From: VRUE01 sp963707965
GTDB taxonomy: Bacteria; Actinomycetota; Thermoleophilia; Solirubrobacterales; 70-9
DNA: 64,000 nt
NCBI GenBank assembly: GCA_963707965.1
Contig: CAVPRR010000007.1
Location: 930,001-994,000, forward strand
Reading direction: 5' to 3'
The translations under genes were made by a program, and so were the position numbers. Position 1 is the stretch's first letter, and each line of letters begins with the position of its first letter. The notes under the pieces are model-generated. The model was not told the DNA's origin. It searched no databases and was given only the letters and a program-made list of their open reading frames with translations. Shown here in pieces: positions 50,945-60,401 of this stretch.

Positions 50945-53741
50945 TTTCGCGGCCGAGCCAGCCGCGGTAGAAGCCCTCGATGTCCGGCAGGAACTCGTGC
51001 ACCACCGGGTAGCCGGGGGCGATCGCTTCGGTCTCCAGCTGGCGGGCGCAGGAGGGGCAGTAGAACTCGCGCAGCTCGCACCAGTCCGGGTCCGGGCCGG
51101 CCAGGCCGGGGAAGATCTCACCGAGCGTCTCGGCGTCGTCGCGCACGAAGACCAGCGCCTCCATCTTCCAGTTGCGATCGGGGGCGCAGAAGTCATGCCC
51201 GCAGTCGCAGCGGACCGCGAGCTCGCCACCCGAGCGCACCACGTTCAGTCCCTCGCCGAGCGGCAGCACGATCGGCTCCTCGTAGGGCGCCCGCTCCTGC
51301 AGCAGAGCGATCCACTTCTCGAAGCGGTCGGGGTCCTTGTAGCCGGACTGGATCGTCTTCACCTCGGGTCGCGAGAGCTTTTCGTCGAGCAGTGCGCCGA
51401 GGGTCTCCGGCTCCAGCGACCTGCCGGCCAGCTGCGGCAGCGCGGCCTTGGCAGCCTCTGATCCAGCGGTCACCGTCGAGCTGGCGAGGAACTCCGCCGC
51501 GGACTGCTCCGGGGTGACCTTCCCCGGCTGCGGCTGGCGGTCGGCGGGGACGGTCGGCGTGTCGATCTCGAAGGCGAAGTCCTCCGGCAGGTCCCAGAAG
51601 CCGCGGAACTCGGCCGCCCAGCGCTCCGAGAGCTTCATCGACTCCGCGTATGAGACCTTCACCGCGTCGATGATCTCGCCGGCCAGCACCCGCTCGCGCT
51701 CCTGCGCCCACCACTCGCGGGTGGGACGGCCTCGCTCCAGGCGCCGCTTGCGGAAGGCCTCGCGGTCCGAGACGCCGTAGATCGACTCGGCGAAGCGCGG
51801 CAGCAGGTGGCCCTCGGCGACGTCGCGCTCGACATCCTCGACCGGCCGCAGCAGCGGATCGCCCAGCCCCGGCGCCCCCTTCATCACCGAGAGGTAGAGA
51901 TCGCCCTCGGTGAACGGCTCCAGGGTGGTGAAGTTGTCCTGCTTGTAGGTGCGCTCGCCCTCGATCGCCATCAGCGCCGGGTCGTCGAAGCTGCCGTCGC
52001 AGAGCGGGTAGGCCTCGCCGCGCTCGGCCCGCTCGCGCAGGTCGTTGGCCTTGATGTTGTGGACGTAGGCCGCCGAGCCGGGGTAGCCGCCGAACAGGGC
52101 CTGGGAGAGGATCCGCGTCGCGCCGAGGTTCTGGAGCTCCCAGAAGGGGGTGCCGTGGACCATCAGCAGCGACTCGAAGCTGGAGCCGCCGCGGTGGCGC
52201 CCGGCCCCGCCGCTGTTCGCCTTGATCCGCCGCGAGAGGTAGATCATCGGGCAGATCAGCTCCCACATCTCGACGTCGCCGGCGTCGCCCTCGGGGTTGA
52301 ACATCGCCGCCGCCGTGTCGGTGCCGTCCAGCACGTACTTGGCCCCCATCCCCTGCGCGGCGATCTCGAAGTTCATGATCGCCGACGATTTGCCGTACTG
52401 GTCGATGCCCCCGCCCTGGATCACGTTGCCCGAGCAGGAGTAGGCGCCCATCACCTCCTCGATGAAGCCGCGCGCCTGCAGCGCCCGCGAGAGGGTGCGC
52501 GGGAAGCTCTGGAAGGCCGGCTGCAGGAAGGCCCAGGCGATTCCGGTGGAGCCCTCGGCGTCGCCGAGGTTGGCGATCGTCCCCTCCGGGAAGTTCGTCT
52601 CGATCGCCAGGTAGGCGCCGTCGTTGACCTTGTCGTTGCAGATCAGGGTCTGGGTGAACTGGACCCAGATCGCCCCCTGCATCCCCGACGGCGTGCAGTT
52701 CATCGAGTGCCAGCCCCAGGCGGAGGCGCCGTCCATGTCGAGCGCGTAATCGCCGTCGCCGCCGATCCGCACCTCGAAGGGCGCGTTCATCAGGAAGTCG
52801 CGGCGGGCCCGCGCCGGCAGGCCGACCTTGTCGGCGAAGGTGACGTCGAAGGCGGTCGCCGAGCGGTAGCGGCCGGGCACGGTCATCTCGCGGATGCGCG
52901 CCTTGAAGGAGCGCCGCCCCTCCTCGATCACCTCGCGGCTGAACTGCTTGAAGCGGTCGAGGCCTTCCTCGAGGATCACCCGCTCGACCGCCTCGCGGAC
53001 CATGTGGCAGCCGGCGAGGCGGGTGCGCTCGTCGAGCAGGTAGTACATCGGCGCGCGCGAGCGTTTCTGGCAGCGCAGCAGGTGCCACTGCGCCAGCTCG
53101 TCGTCCTCGCCGATCTTCATGCAGGGGAGGTCGATTCCGTCTTCGAGGCGGTTGGTCGGGCCGACCGGGACGCCGCCGGGGGTGGAGGCGCCGATGTCGA
53201 GCACGTGCGTGACGCCGCCCGCCCAGGCGATCAGCTCGCCCTCCCAGAAGATCGGGACGAAGGTCTGCACGTCGGCGTTGTGGACGTCGCCGATCACCGG
53301 GTCGTCGTTGGCGAAGATGTCGCCGGGGCGGATCTTCGGGTTGTCCTCCCAGCCGTTGCGGACCATGAACTTGATCGCGTCCGACATCGTGTGGACGTGG
53401 ACGATGATCCCGGTGGAGAGGGCGACCGAGTCGCCCTCGGGGGTGTAGAGGGCGAAGCAGAGCTCGCCCAGCTCGCGGACGATCGGCGAGGCGGAGATGT
53501 TGAGCGCCGTCTCGCGCGCCGAGACGAGGCCGCCGCGCAGGCGCGCGAAGAGCTTCTCGTAGCCGATCGGGTCCGACTCCTTCAGCTCCAGGGCACCGCT
53601 CAGCCCCTGGTAGGCGCCGGTCTCGGCGAGGAGCTGCTCTGAGGCGGCGAGCATCTCGTCGAGGCGGCGGCCGTCCCAGCCGATCCCCGGCGCGGCGTCG
53701 ACCGCCTCCTCCAGCTCGCGGCTTCGCTCGACGATGCTCAT
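50937..53741 (-). CDS. Acetone carboxylase-type alpha subunit (HyuB) fused to gamma-like domain
   Basis: 934 residues. The first ~760 match the hydantoinase B/acetone carboxylase alpha family: STGIIVHVHTMSDAIKFMV, GDIFANDDPVIGDVHNADV, WHSMNCTPSGMQGAIW, VMGAYSCSGNVIQGGG and IKANSGGAGRHRGGSSFES. The last ~90 residues (VRCDCGHDFCAPDRNWKMEA, FYCPSCARQLETEAI and FYRGWLGRE) look like the small gamma subunit with its cysteine-rich metal site, normally a separate gene. Family knowledge: the complex carboxylates acetone or a related ketone using ATP. The beta subunit is encoded immediately upstream on the same strand. The substrate could also be another ketone, such as acetophenone. Confidence 0.82.
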   Translation of the reverse strand: MSIVERSRELEEAVDAAPGIGWDGRRLDEMLAASEQLLAETGAYQGLSGALELKESDPIGYEKLFARLRGGLVSARETALNISASPIVRELGELCFALYTPEGDSVALSTGIIVHVHTMSDAIKFMVRNGWEDNPKIRPGDIFANDDPVIGDVHNADVQTFVPIFWEGELIAWAGGVTHVLDIGASTPGGVPVGPTNRLEDGIDLPCMKIGEDDELAQWHLLRCQKRSRAPMYYLLDERTRLAGCHMVREAVERVILEEGLDRFKQFSREVIEEGRRSFKARIREMTVPGRYRSATAFDVTFADKVGLPARARRDFLMNAPFEVRIGGDGDYALDMDGASAWGWHSMNCTPSGMQGAIWVQFTQTLICNDKVNDGAYLAIETNFPEGTIANLGDAEGSTGIAWAFLQPAFQSFPRTLSRALQARGFIEEVMGAYSCSGNVIQGGGIDQYGKSSAIMNFEIAAQGMGAKYVLDGTDTAAAMFNPEGDAGDVEMWELICPMIYLSRRIKANSGGAGRHRGGSSFESLLMVHGTPFWELQNLGATRILSQALFGGYPGSAAYVHNIKANDLRERAERGEAYPLCDGSFDDPALMAIEGERTYKQDNFTTLEPFTEGDLYLSVMKGAPGLGDPLLRPVEDVERDVAEGHLLPRFAESIYGVSDREAFRKRRLERGRPTREWWAQERERVLAGEIIDAVKVSYAESMKLSERWAAEFRGFWDLPEDFAFEIDTPTVPADRQPQPGKVTPEQSAAEFLASSTVTAGSEAAKAALPQLAGRSLEPETLGALLDEKLSRPEVKTIQSGYKDPDRFEKWIALLQERAPYEEPIVLPLGEGLNVVRSGGELAVRCDCGHDFCAPDRNWKMEALVFVRDDAETLGEIFPGLAGPDPDWCELREFYCPSCARQLETEAIAPGYPVVHEFLPDIEGFYRGWLGREMP

Positions 53742-53805
53742 AGGAGATCCTCCTGTGGCGACTCAGAAGGGACGCAACGCTCGGTCATGTGCGCAAGGCC
53801 GGCCG

Positions 53806-55983
53806 TCATTTCGTCCCCCCGGATGTGCTCTCCGCGCCATCGGCGCCGAGATGGAAGATGCGGTGGCGGTCGAGGCGCGCCGCGCGGCCGGGCGGGACCG
53901 CGAGCGTCGTTGCGACCGACTCGACGATCGCCGGTCCCGCGATCGTGGCGCCCGGGGCGACGTCGTCCAGCTCGTAGAGGTCGGTCGCGATCGGTTCGAG
54001 CCCTGCCTGCGCCTCCCACCAGATCTCGCGCACGCCCTTCACGGGAGCGTCGCCGTCGCGCTCCTCAACGTCGGGCAGCGCCGGCTTCTCCACCTCGACC
54101 GAGCCGAGCACGATCGCGTGCGTCACCAGGTAGCCCAGCTCCGGCGAGCTGGCGGAGCGCGCGTAGAGCTTGCCGTAGGCGCGCTCGAACTCCGCCACCA
54201 GGTCGTCGAGCTGCGAGGCCTGCTCGAAGGCCATGTGAGGCGAGACGATCTCGAGGTCGTTGAGCTGCCCGAAGTACTGCATGCGCACGGCGTGGGTGAA
54301 GCGGATCCCCTCGCGCTCGATCCCCGACTTGGCGAACTCCGCGGCGACCTTGTCCTGCAGGCCCTGCCAGGCGCCGGAGATCATCATTCCGATTCCCGCC
54401 TTCGCCCCCTCGTCGAAGCCCGGCAGGATCGGCATGTCGATTGTCTGGTCGTAGCGGTACTCGAAGTCGGCGCAGGCGCAGCCGTAGGCGGAGAAGCCCG
54501 CCGCCCAGGCGGGGACGAGCACATCGCGGTAGGTGACGCCCTCGGTGTAGCCGGCGACGTGCAGCGGGCCGCCGCCCCCGTAGCAGAGCAGTGCGTAGTC
54601 GGCCGGCGAGTAGCCCTTGCCGAGGATCCGCCCAACAGCCTCGTTCTTCAGCGTCTGCTCGAAGAGCTCGATCACACCGGCGGCGGCCGCCTCGACCCCG
54701 AGGCCGAGCGGGTCGGCGACCTGCCGGCGGACTGCGTCGCGCGCCCGCTCGGGGTCGAGCTGCACCTCGCCGCCCAGGAAGTAGTCGGGGTTGATGCGGC
54801 CGAGGACCAGGTTGAGGTCGGTGACCGAGACGGTGTCGAGGCCGCCCTCCGGCCAGCAGACGCCGATCCCCGCCCCCGCCGAGTCCGGCCCGAGCTCCGG
54901 TCGCCCCGAGTTCGGGTTGACCCGCACGAAGGAACCGGTGCCGGCGCCGATCGAGTCGATCTTGACCAGCGGCATCGCCAGCACGAAGCGGGCGATGTCC
55001 GGCGTCTGGGTGATCTCGAAGCGGCGGTCGGTCAGCAGGGCGATGTCGAAGGAGGTGCCGCCGATGTCGGTGCAGAGAACGTTGGGGATGTCCATGCGGC
55101 GGGCGATCTCGGCACCGCCGACGACGCCGCCGATCGGCCCGGAGACGAGCGTGCGCGCCAGCTCGTTGGCCTCGATCGAGATCGTGCCGCCATGCGAGGC
55201 CATCACCCGCAGCTCGAAGCCGGCGCCGGCCTCGCGGGTGCGGTCGCGCACCGCCGCCAGCGTGCCGCGCGAGGGCTCCGCCGCGTAGGCCTCGATCAGC
55301 GTCGTGTTGAGGCGCGGCAGGTCGCGGCGCATCGGGTAGAGCTGCGAGGAGAGGAAAACCGGGACCTCGCCGTCGAGACCGCGCTTCTCCTTCTCCTCGG
55401 CGAGGATCTCCCCCACCCGCAGCTCGTGGCCCGGGTTGCGGTAGCTGAAGAGCAGCGAGACGACGATTCCCTCGACGTCTTCGTCGAGCAGCGCCGCCGC
55501 GGCCTCGCGCGCATCGGCCTCGCGCAGCGGCAGCGCCTCGCCGCCCAGCACGTCGATCCGCCCCCGCACGCCGTGCACCCGCTCGCGGGGGACGAGCGGC
55601 TCATTGTGGAAGTGGGTTGCGAGGTGGAGGCGGTCGGAGTAGGAGTAGCCGAGGTAGGTCTGGATCGCACGCTCGATTCGCAGGTAGTCTTCCTGCCCGG
55701 CGCTGACGATGAGACCCACCCTGCGGCCCTGCCGCGCCAGCAGGCGGTTGATCATCGCCGTGCCGGAGAAGATGCCGGAGGCGATGTTCGGGAAGGCAGC
55801 CTCGGGCGTCGAGCCCCACTGCTCGAGCGCGTCCTGCGCCGAGCGCATGAAGCCCGCCGACTCGTCCTCGGGAGTGGTCTGCGCCTTGCCGACCACGAAC
55901 TCGCCCGCGGCATCGACGATGAACGTGTCGGTCATCGTGCCGCCGGCGTCGATCGCCAGCACGCGTGGGTTGCGCTCGCTCAC
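53806..55983 (-). CDS. Acetone carboxylase-type beta subunit (HyuA)
   Basis: 725 residues. The ASKHA-type ATP-binding features of the hydantoinase A family are clear: RVLAIDAGGTMTDTFIVDAA at the N-terminus, FSGTAMINRLLARQGRRVGL, VSGPIGGVVGGAEIARRMD, VLCTDIGGTSFDIALLTDRR and ALLCYGGGGPLHVAGY. It precedes the alpha-gamma fusion gene (64 bp gap), giving the expected carboxylase set. Family knowledge: this subunit activates the ketone and bicarbonate by ATP-dependent phosphorylation. Located between an MMPL transporter and ring-degradation genes, it supports a ketone/alicyclic acid catabolic region. Confidence 0.87.
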   Translation of the reverse strand: MSERNPRVLAIDAGGTMTDTFIVDAAGEFVVGKAQTTPEDESAGFMRSAQDALEQWGSTPEAAFPNIASGIFSGTAMINRLLARQGRRVGLIVSAGQEDYLRIERAIQTYLGYSYSDRLHLATHFHNEPLVPRERVHGVRGRIDVLGGEALPLREADAREAAAALLDEDVEGIVVSLLFSYRNPGHELRVGEILAEEKEKRGLDGEVPVFLSSQLYPMRRDLPRLNTTLIEAYAAEPSRGTLAAVRDRTREAGAGFELRVMASHGGTISIEANELARTLVSGPIGGVVGGAEIARRMDIPNVLCTDIGGTSFDIALLTDRRFEITQTPDIARFVLAMPLVKIDSIGAGTGSFVRVNPNSGRPELGPDSAGAGIGVCWPEGGLDTVSVTDLNLVLGRINPDYFLGGEVQLDPERARDAVRRQVADPLGLGVEAAAAGVIELFEQTLKNEAVGRILGKGYSPADYALLCYGGGGPLHVAGYTEGVTYRDVLVPAWAAGFSAYGCACADFEYRYDQTIDMPILPGFDEGAKAGIGMMISGAWQGLQDKVAAEFAKSGIEREGIRFTHAVRMQYFGQLNDLEIVSPHMAFEQASQLDDLVAEFERAYGKLYARSASSPELGYLVTHAIVLGSVEVEKPALPDVEERDGDAPVKGVREIWWEAQAGLEPIATDLYELDDVAPGATIAGPAIVESVATTLAVPPGRAARLDRHRIFHLGADGAESTSGGTK

Positions 55984-56079
55984 TCGCTCCTCTGACGCTG
56001 GACCCTATCGCTCGCCCTGCCACGGCCAGGCTCGCCTCACCCCACGATCGCCGCGATGCTCGTGGTCATCCGTGCGCCA

Positions 56080-58227
56080 TCAGGGTCGCCCGTCGGCTCC
56101 GGCCGCGACAGGCTCGACATCGAGGCGGGGGAGGATGCGCTCGAGCCAGCTGGGGATCCACCAGTTGTACTTGCCAAGGAGCTGCATGACGGCTGGGACG
56201 AGGACCATGCGCACAACGGTGGCGTCGAGGAAGATCGCCGAGGCGAGGCCGATGCCGAAGAGCTTGAGGAACACTTCCGGTGAGGTCACGAAGGCGAGGA
56301 AGACGACGACCATGATCGCCGCCGCCGCGGTGATCACCCGTGCGGTCTTCGCCAGGCCGTCGGCAACGGCTCGCCGCGTGTTCCCGTCTTTCAGGTACTC
56401 CTCGCGGATCCGCGATATCAGGAAGACCTCGTAGTCCATCGAGAGGCCGAAGAGGATCGCGAACATCATCACCGGCATGAATGGCGCGATCGGGACCTCG
56501 TGGTCGATCCCGATCAATTCGCCGACTGCGCCTCCCTGCGCGACCAGGGTCATCACCCCGTAGGCGGCGCTGACCGAGAGCAGGTTCATCACCCCCGCCT
56601 TGAGCGAGATCAGCGGCGAATGGAAGGCGACCAGCAGGAGCAGGAAGGAGAGGCCGACGACGCCGCCGATGAACAACGGCATGCGATCTACGATGTAGAT
56701 GCTCTGGTCCTCGAAAGCCGCGTTCAGCCCTCCGACCTTGACGGTGACCCCGGTGCCGGCGAGCGTCTCGGGCACGATGGTTCCACGAATCCTCTTGACC
56801 AGGTCCTGCGTCGCCTTGTCCTGGGGGGAGGTGGTCGGGATCACGTTGATCAGCGCCGCGTCGCCTTCGCCGTTGATCACCGGCTTGGCGACGAAGTCGA
56901 CCCCTTCGTCGGCGCGGATGCTTCTCGCCAGCCGATCGATCCCGCTGCGGGCAGCGGGATCGGGGAGTTCGGCGGCGATCACGATCGGTCCGTTGGAGCC
57001 CGGCCCGAAGCCCTCTGACATCAGGTCGTAGGCCTGGCGGGTCATCGTGTCCGGCGCGTCGTTGCCGGCGTCGGGGAAGCCGAGGCGCATGCCCAGGGCC
57101 GGCACCGCCAGCGCCAGCAGGATCGCGGCGCCGACGATCACCGCCGTCCACGGGCGCCGCTGCACGGCATGGCTCCAGCGTGCTGCGATCGATTCCTCAC
57201 CCCCTTCGGTCTTGGCGGTGCGACCGAGGAGCGGGATCCGCAGGCGGTCGACCCGCGGGCCGAGGTAGGAGAGGAGCGCCGGCAGCAATGAGACGGCGGC
57301 GAGCATCACCACCAGCACCGCCATCGACGCCGAGATCGCCACCCCGTACATGTATGGAAGGCCGGTCAGAGCCAGCCCGAGGACCGCGATCACGACGGTG
57401 CAACCGGCGATGATCACGCTGCGGCCCGCGGTCGTGACCGCCTCGACCACGGCGTCATGGCGGTCCCTGCCCTCCTTCATCGCGGAGCGGAAGCGGGTCA
57501 GCACCAGCAGCGCGTAGTCGACCCCGACCCCGATCCCGATCAGCCCCGCCACGACCGGGGTCCAGTCGGGGACGTCGATGACGTTGGCGAGCAGCAGGAT
57601 CAGCCCGCCGGCGGCGATCAGGAGCCCGACCACGGCGATCGCCAGCGGCAGGCCCGCGGCAACCAAGGATCCGAAGGCGATCAGCAGCACAATCGACGCG
57701 CCGAGCAGGCCGACCGCCTCAGGGCTTGCTCCTTCCTGGGTCCTGTAGATCGGGTCCCCGCCCAGCTTGATCTGGAGGTCGCCCCCGCTGTTGTCCTCGG
57801 CGGCTGAGACCAGCTTTTCGCCGTCGGCTTTGGGAACCTCCCATCCCGGCACTGTTAGGGGGAGCGTCGTCGTCGCGATGGTTCCGTCGTCGGAGACCCG
57901 GATCGGCCTCTGCTTCTCGATGTGGTCGATCCGCGTCGCCTCCGCGAAGAAGGCGTCGATCCGCTTCCTGGCCCCCGGGCTGGTTGCGCCGGCAGGGTCC
58001 TTCCAGACCACGAAGACTTCCTGTCCGGAGTAGCCGCCGAACTCGCGCTGGGTGAGTTCGCTCGCCGCCTTCGACTCCGAGCCGGGAGTGTTGTAGTCGG
58101 CTTCGTACTCGCCCTTCAGCGAGGAGCCGAGCCCGATTATCACCACGGTTGCGGCGATCCAGGCGAGGACCATCCGGCCCCGGTGGCGGTAGGCAATGTC
58201 GGCCAGGTGGGCGAGACGACGCGTCAT
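56080..58227 (-). CDS. MMPL-family RND transporter
   Basis: 715 residues with two similar halves, each holding one helix, a large outside loop and five more helices. Diagnostic pieces are VVAGLIGIGVGVDYALLVLT then RFRSAMKEG, and MPVMMFAILFGLSMDYEVFL then ISRIREEYLKDGNTRRAV (the two GxxxDY motifs that carry the proton-relay Asp-Tyr pairs). Family knowledge: MMPL proteins export lipids or hydrophobic compounds using proton motive force. Its start overlaps the stop of a small DHFR-like remnant (ATGA). No cognate substrate genes are obvious nearby. Confidence 0.9.
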   Translation of the reverse strand: MTRRLAHLADIAYRHRGRMVLAWIAATVVIIGLGSSLKGEYEADYNTPGSESKAASELTQREFGGYSGQEVFVVWKDPAGATSPGARKRIDAFFAEATRIDHIEKQRPIRVSDDGTIATTTLPLTVPGWEVPKADGEKLVSAAEDNSGGDLQIKLGGDPIYRTQEGASPEAVGLLGASIVLLIAFGSLVAAGLPLAIAVVGLLIAAGGLILLLANVIDVPDWTPVVAGLIGIGVGVDYALLVLTRFRSAMKEGRDRHDAVVEAVTTAGRSVIIAGCTVVIAVLGLALTGLPYMYGVAISASMAVLVVMLAAVSLLPALLSYLGPRVDRLRIPLLGRTAKTEGGEESIAARWSHAVQRRPWTAVIVGAAILLALAVPALGMRLGFPDAGNDAPDTMTRQAYDLMSEGFGPGSNGPIVIAAELPDPAARSGIDRLARSIRADEGVDFVAKPVINGEGDAALINVIPTTSPQDKATQDLVKRIRGTIVPETLAGTGVTVKVGGLNAAFEDQSIYIVDRMPLFIGGVVGLSFLLLLVAFHSPLISLKAGVMNLLSVSAAYGVMTLVAQGGAVGELIGIDHEVPIAPFMPVMMFAILFGLSMDYEVFLISRIREEYLKDGNTRRAVADGLAKTARVITAAAAIMVVVFLAFVTSPEVFLKLFGIGLASAIFLDATVVRMVLVPAVMQLLGKYNWWIPSWLERILPRLDVEPVAAGADGRP

Positions 58228-58409
58228 TTGGAAGCTCTCTCCTTCGGCTCGAGGTTCTTCACGATGCGGTACTTGAGGTGCGCGAGCCCGGGCGCCTCGA
58301 TCGCGCGGAGCTGCATGCCCCCGGTCCCGATCGGATTCTGCTCGCTCCGGTCGCGCCCGGCGACGTAGCCGTCGAGCGACATCGCGATGTTGAAACGCAG
58401 CCTGGTCAT
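58224..58409 (-). pseudogene. Internally deleted RibD_C/DHFR-like gene
   Basis: 61 residues. MTRLRFNIAMSLDGYVAG is the start of a dihydrofolate reductase-like (RibD C-terminal) protein. GLAHLKYRIVKN is the characteristic last strand of the same family. The middle ~120 residues are missing with the frame intact, so this is an in-frame internal deletion. It sits upstream of and overlaps the MMPL start, so it may persist as a translational leader. Divergent from the sigma-factor gene. Confidence 0.65.
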
Positions 58410-58541
58410 CGATCCAAACGCAGCTTGGTCGTTGGTCTTCTCGGTTGGGCGGTGGCCGCCGCTTTTCGACGACTCAAGCTACAGACCCCCGCACCTCGGC
58501 AAACTCATCGGCCGGCGCAACCGCCTCTCTAGGCTGTGGCG

Positions 58542-59663
58542 ATGAGCTCCGCCCCCAGAGGCTCGACCGCCGGCGAGGCAGAGCTTTTCGAGGCGGCCCG
58601 CGCGGGAGACGAGGGCGCCTACCAGCGGCTCATCGAGCCGCATCGCGGCGAGCTGCACGCCCACTGCTACCGGATGCTCGGCTCGGTCCACGATGCCGAG
58701 GACGCGCTGCAGGAGGCGCTGCTGCGCGCCTGGCGCGGCCTGGCGAGGTTCGAGGGCCGCAGCTCGCTGCGCTCCTGGCTCTACCGGATCGCGACCAACA
58801 CCTGCCTCGACTCGATCGGGAAGAGCAAGCGCGTGCTGCCGGTCGACTTTCCACCTGCCGACCCAAGCGCCGGCCCGGGCGAGCCGCTGGTCGAGTCGAC
58901 CTGGGTGGAGCCCTATGCAGGCGAGGCGGTTGGCTTGGGGGAGGGCTTTGCCGCGCCCGAGGCCCGCTACGAGCAGCGCGAGAGCGTCGAGCTGGCCTTC
59001 ATCGCGGCGCTCCAGCACCTGCCCGCAACCCAGCGCGCCGCGCTGATCCTGCGCGAGGTGCTGGGCTTCTCGGCCCGCGAGGCCGCGGAGATGCTCGAGA
59101 CGAGCACGGCATCGGTCAACAGCGCCCTGCAGCGTGCCCGCGCCACGCTCGAGAAGCGACTGCCCGACCAGAGCCAGCAGGCCACCCTGCGGACGCTCGG
59201 CGACGAGGGGGTGGCGGAGGTGGTCGAAAGCTACCTCGACGCCTGGGAACGGCACGACATCGACGCCGTCGTCTCGATGCTGACCGAGGACGCCGCGTTC
59301 GCGATGCCGCCGCTGCAGACCTGGTTCCGCGGCCGCGAGGAGATCGGCACCTTCCTGGCCGGCTGGCCGCTCTCGGGCGCCTGGCGCTGGCGGGCCCTGC
59401 GGGCGCGCGCCAACGGCCAGGAGGCGCTCGCCTTCTACAGCTGGGACCCCGAGACCGAGACCTACCGACGCTTTGCGCTCAACGTGCTGACCCTGCGCGA
59501 CGGCAAGGTCGCCGAGGTCGACGCCTTCCTCACCCGGTCCACCGAGGACCCCGACCGCGAGGTCCTGGCGCGCCTGCCGGAACAGGACTTCGACCCGCGC
59601 CGTGTCGACCTCGCCTTCCAGCGCCTCGGCCTGCCCGAGGAGCTTTCGGCCCAGGAGCGATGA
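58542..59663 (+). CDS. SigG/SigJ-like ECF sigma factor with SnoaL C-terminal domain
   Basis: About 373 residues from the ATG at 58542. Sigma-2 region: ELHAHCYRMLGSVHDAEDAL then QEALLRAWRGLARFEG. Sigma-4 region: AFIAALQHLPATQRAALILR, EVLGFSAREAAEMLETS and SVNSALQRARATLEKRL. From about residue 230 a SnoaL-like domain (VVESYLDAWERHDIDAVVSM, LTEDAAFAMPPLQTW) replaces an anti-sigma partner, as in the actinobacterial SigG/SigJ-type ECF groups. Family knowledge: the C-terminal domain regulates activity in cis. The following DHFR-like and glyoxalase-like genes are typical of the genes these sigma factors accompany. Confidence 0.9.
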   Translation: MSSAPRGSTAGEAELFEAARAGDEGAYQRLIEPHRGELHAHCYRMLGSVHDAEDALQEALLRAWRGLARFEGRSSLRSWLYRIATNTCLDSIGKSKRVLPVDFPPADPSAGPGEPLVESTWVEPYAGEAVGLGEGFAAPEARYEQRESVELAFIAALQHLPATQRAALILREVLGFSAREAAEMLETSTASVNSALQRARATLEKRLPDQSQQATLRTLGDEGVAEVVESYLDAWERHDIDAVVSMLTEDAAFAMPPLQTWFRGREEIGTFLAGWPLSGAWRWRALRARANGQEALAFYSWDPETETYRRFALNVLTLRDGKVAEVDAFLTRSTEDPDREVLARLPEQDFDPRRVDLAFQRLGLPEELSAQER

Positions 59664-59691
59664 GTTTCGGGACCAGGAGCGATGAGTTTCG
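59651..59691. repeat. Direct repeat at the sigma-factor gene end
   Basis: CCAGGAGCGATGAGTTTCG occurs at 59651 and 59673 (period 22). GGAGCGATGAGTTTCG appears again at 60315-60330 over the stop of the next gene, where the flanking sequence up to GGTCTCAG is also similar. Confidence 0.85.
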
Positions 59692-59754
59692 CCACGCCCC
59701 CCGGGTCTCAGTTGACCGACACGAAAGTTGAAACCCGACACGAAGGAGGCCGAG

Positions 59755-60324
59755 ATGGGAAGGATCGTCGTCACCGAGTTCGTTTCCCTCGACGGTGTCA
59801 TGGAGGACCCCGGTGGGTCGGAGGAGTTCCGCCACGGGGGTTGGAGCTTCGAGTTCTCCCGCGGTGAGGAGGGCGACAGGTTCAAGCTCGACGAGGCGAT
59901 GGGAGCCGACGCCCTGCTGCTCGGGCGGGTCACCTACGAAGGTTTCGCAGAGGCCTGGCCGTCCCGCGACGGCGAGTTCGCCGACAAGTTCAACGAGATG
60001 CCCAAGTACGTCGTCTCCTCCACCCTGGAGAACCCCGAGTGGAACAACTCCACGGTCCTGGGCGGCGACCTGGTCGAGGAGGTCTCGAAGCTGAGGCAGG
60101 AGATCGACGGAGACATCGTCGTGCACGGCAGCGCCCGGCTTGCCGGGGCGCTGCTCGAGCACGATCTCGTCGACGAGCTGCGACTGATGGTCTTCCCGGT
60201 GGTGTTGGGCAGCGGCAGGCGGCTGTTCGGCGAGACGAGCGACAAGAAGGCCCTGCTCCTCTCGAGCTCGATGACCGTCGGGGACGGCGTATCGATCCTC
60301 ACCTATGAGCCGGCGGAGCGATGA
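59755..60324 (+). CDS. Dihydrofolate reductase-like (RibD C-terminal) protein
   Basis: 189 residues from the ATG at 59755, preceded by an AAGGAGG ribosome-binding site. VVTEFVSLDGVMEDPGGSEE, DALLLGRVTYEGFAEAWP, KYVVSSTLENPEW, DIVVHGSARLAGALLEHDLV and LRLMVFPVVLGSGRRLFGE give the NADPH-binding reductase fold. Substrate unknown; such proteins are often found with ECF sigma factors in actinobacteria. It ends in the repeat GAGCGATGAGTTTCG shared with the preceding gene. Confidence 0.9.
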   Translation: MGRIVVTEFVSLDGVMEDPGGSEEFRHGGWSFEFSRGEEGDRFKLDEAMGADALLLGRVTYEGFAEAWPSRDGEFADKFNEMPKYVVSSTLENPEWNNSTVLGGDLVEEVSKLRQEIDGDIVVHGSARLAGALLEHDLVDELRLMVFPVVLGSGRRLFGETSDKKALLLSSSMTVGDGVSILTYEPAER

Positions 60325-60401
60325 GTTTCGCCGCGCGCCGCGGTCTCAGGAGTAACAACGTAGGTCCCCGGCTGGGCGACCCCGACAGAAGGAGGTTGGA
60401 G

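Noticed and set aside
53734..55995. 753-residue plus-strand frame
   Set aside because: Antisense to the HyuA-like gene; no motifs.
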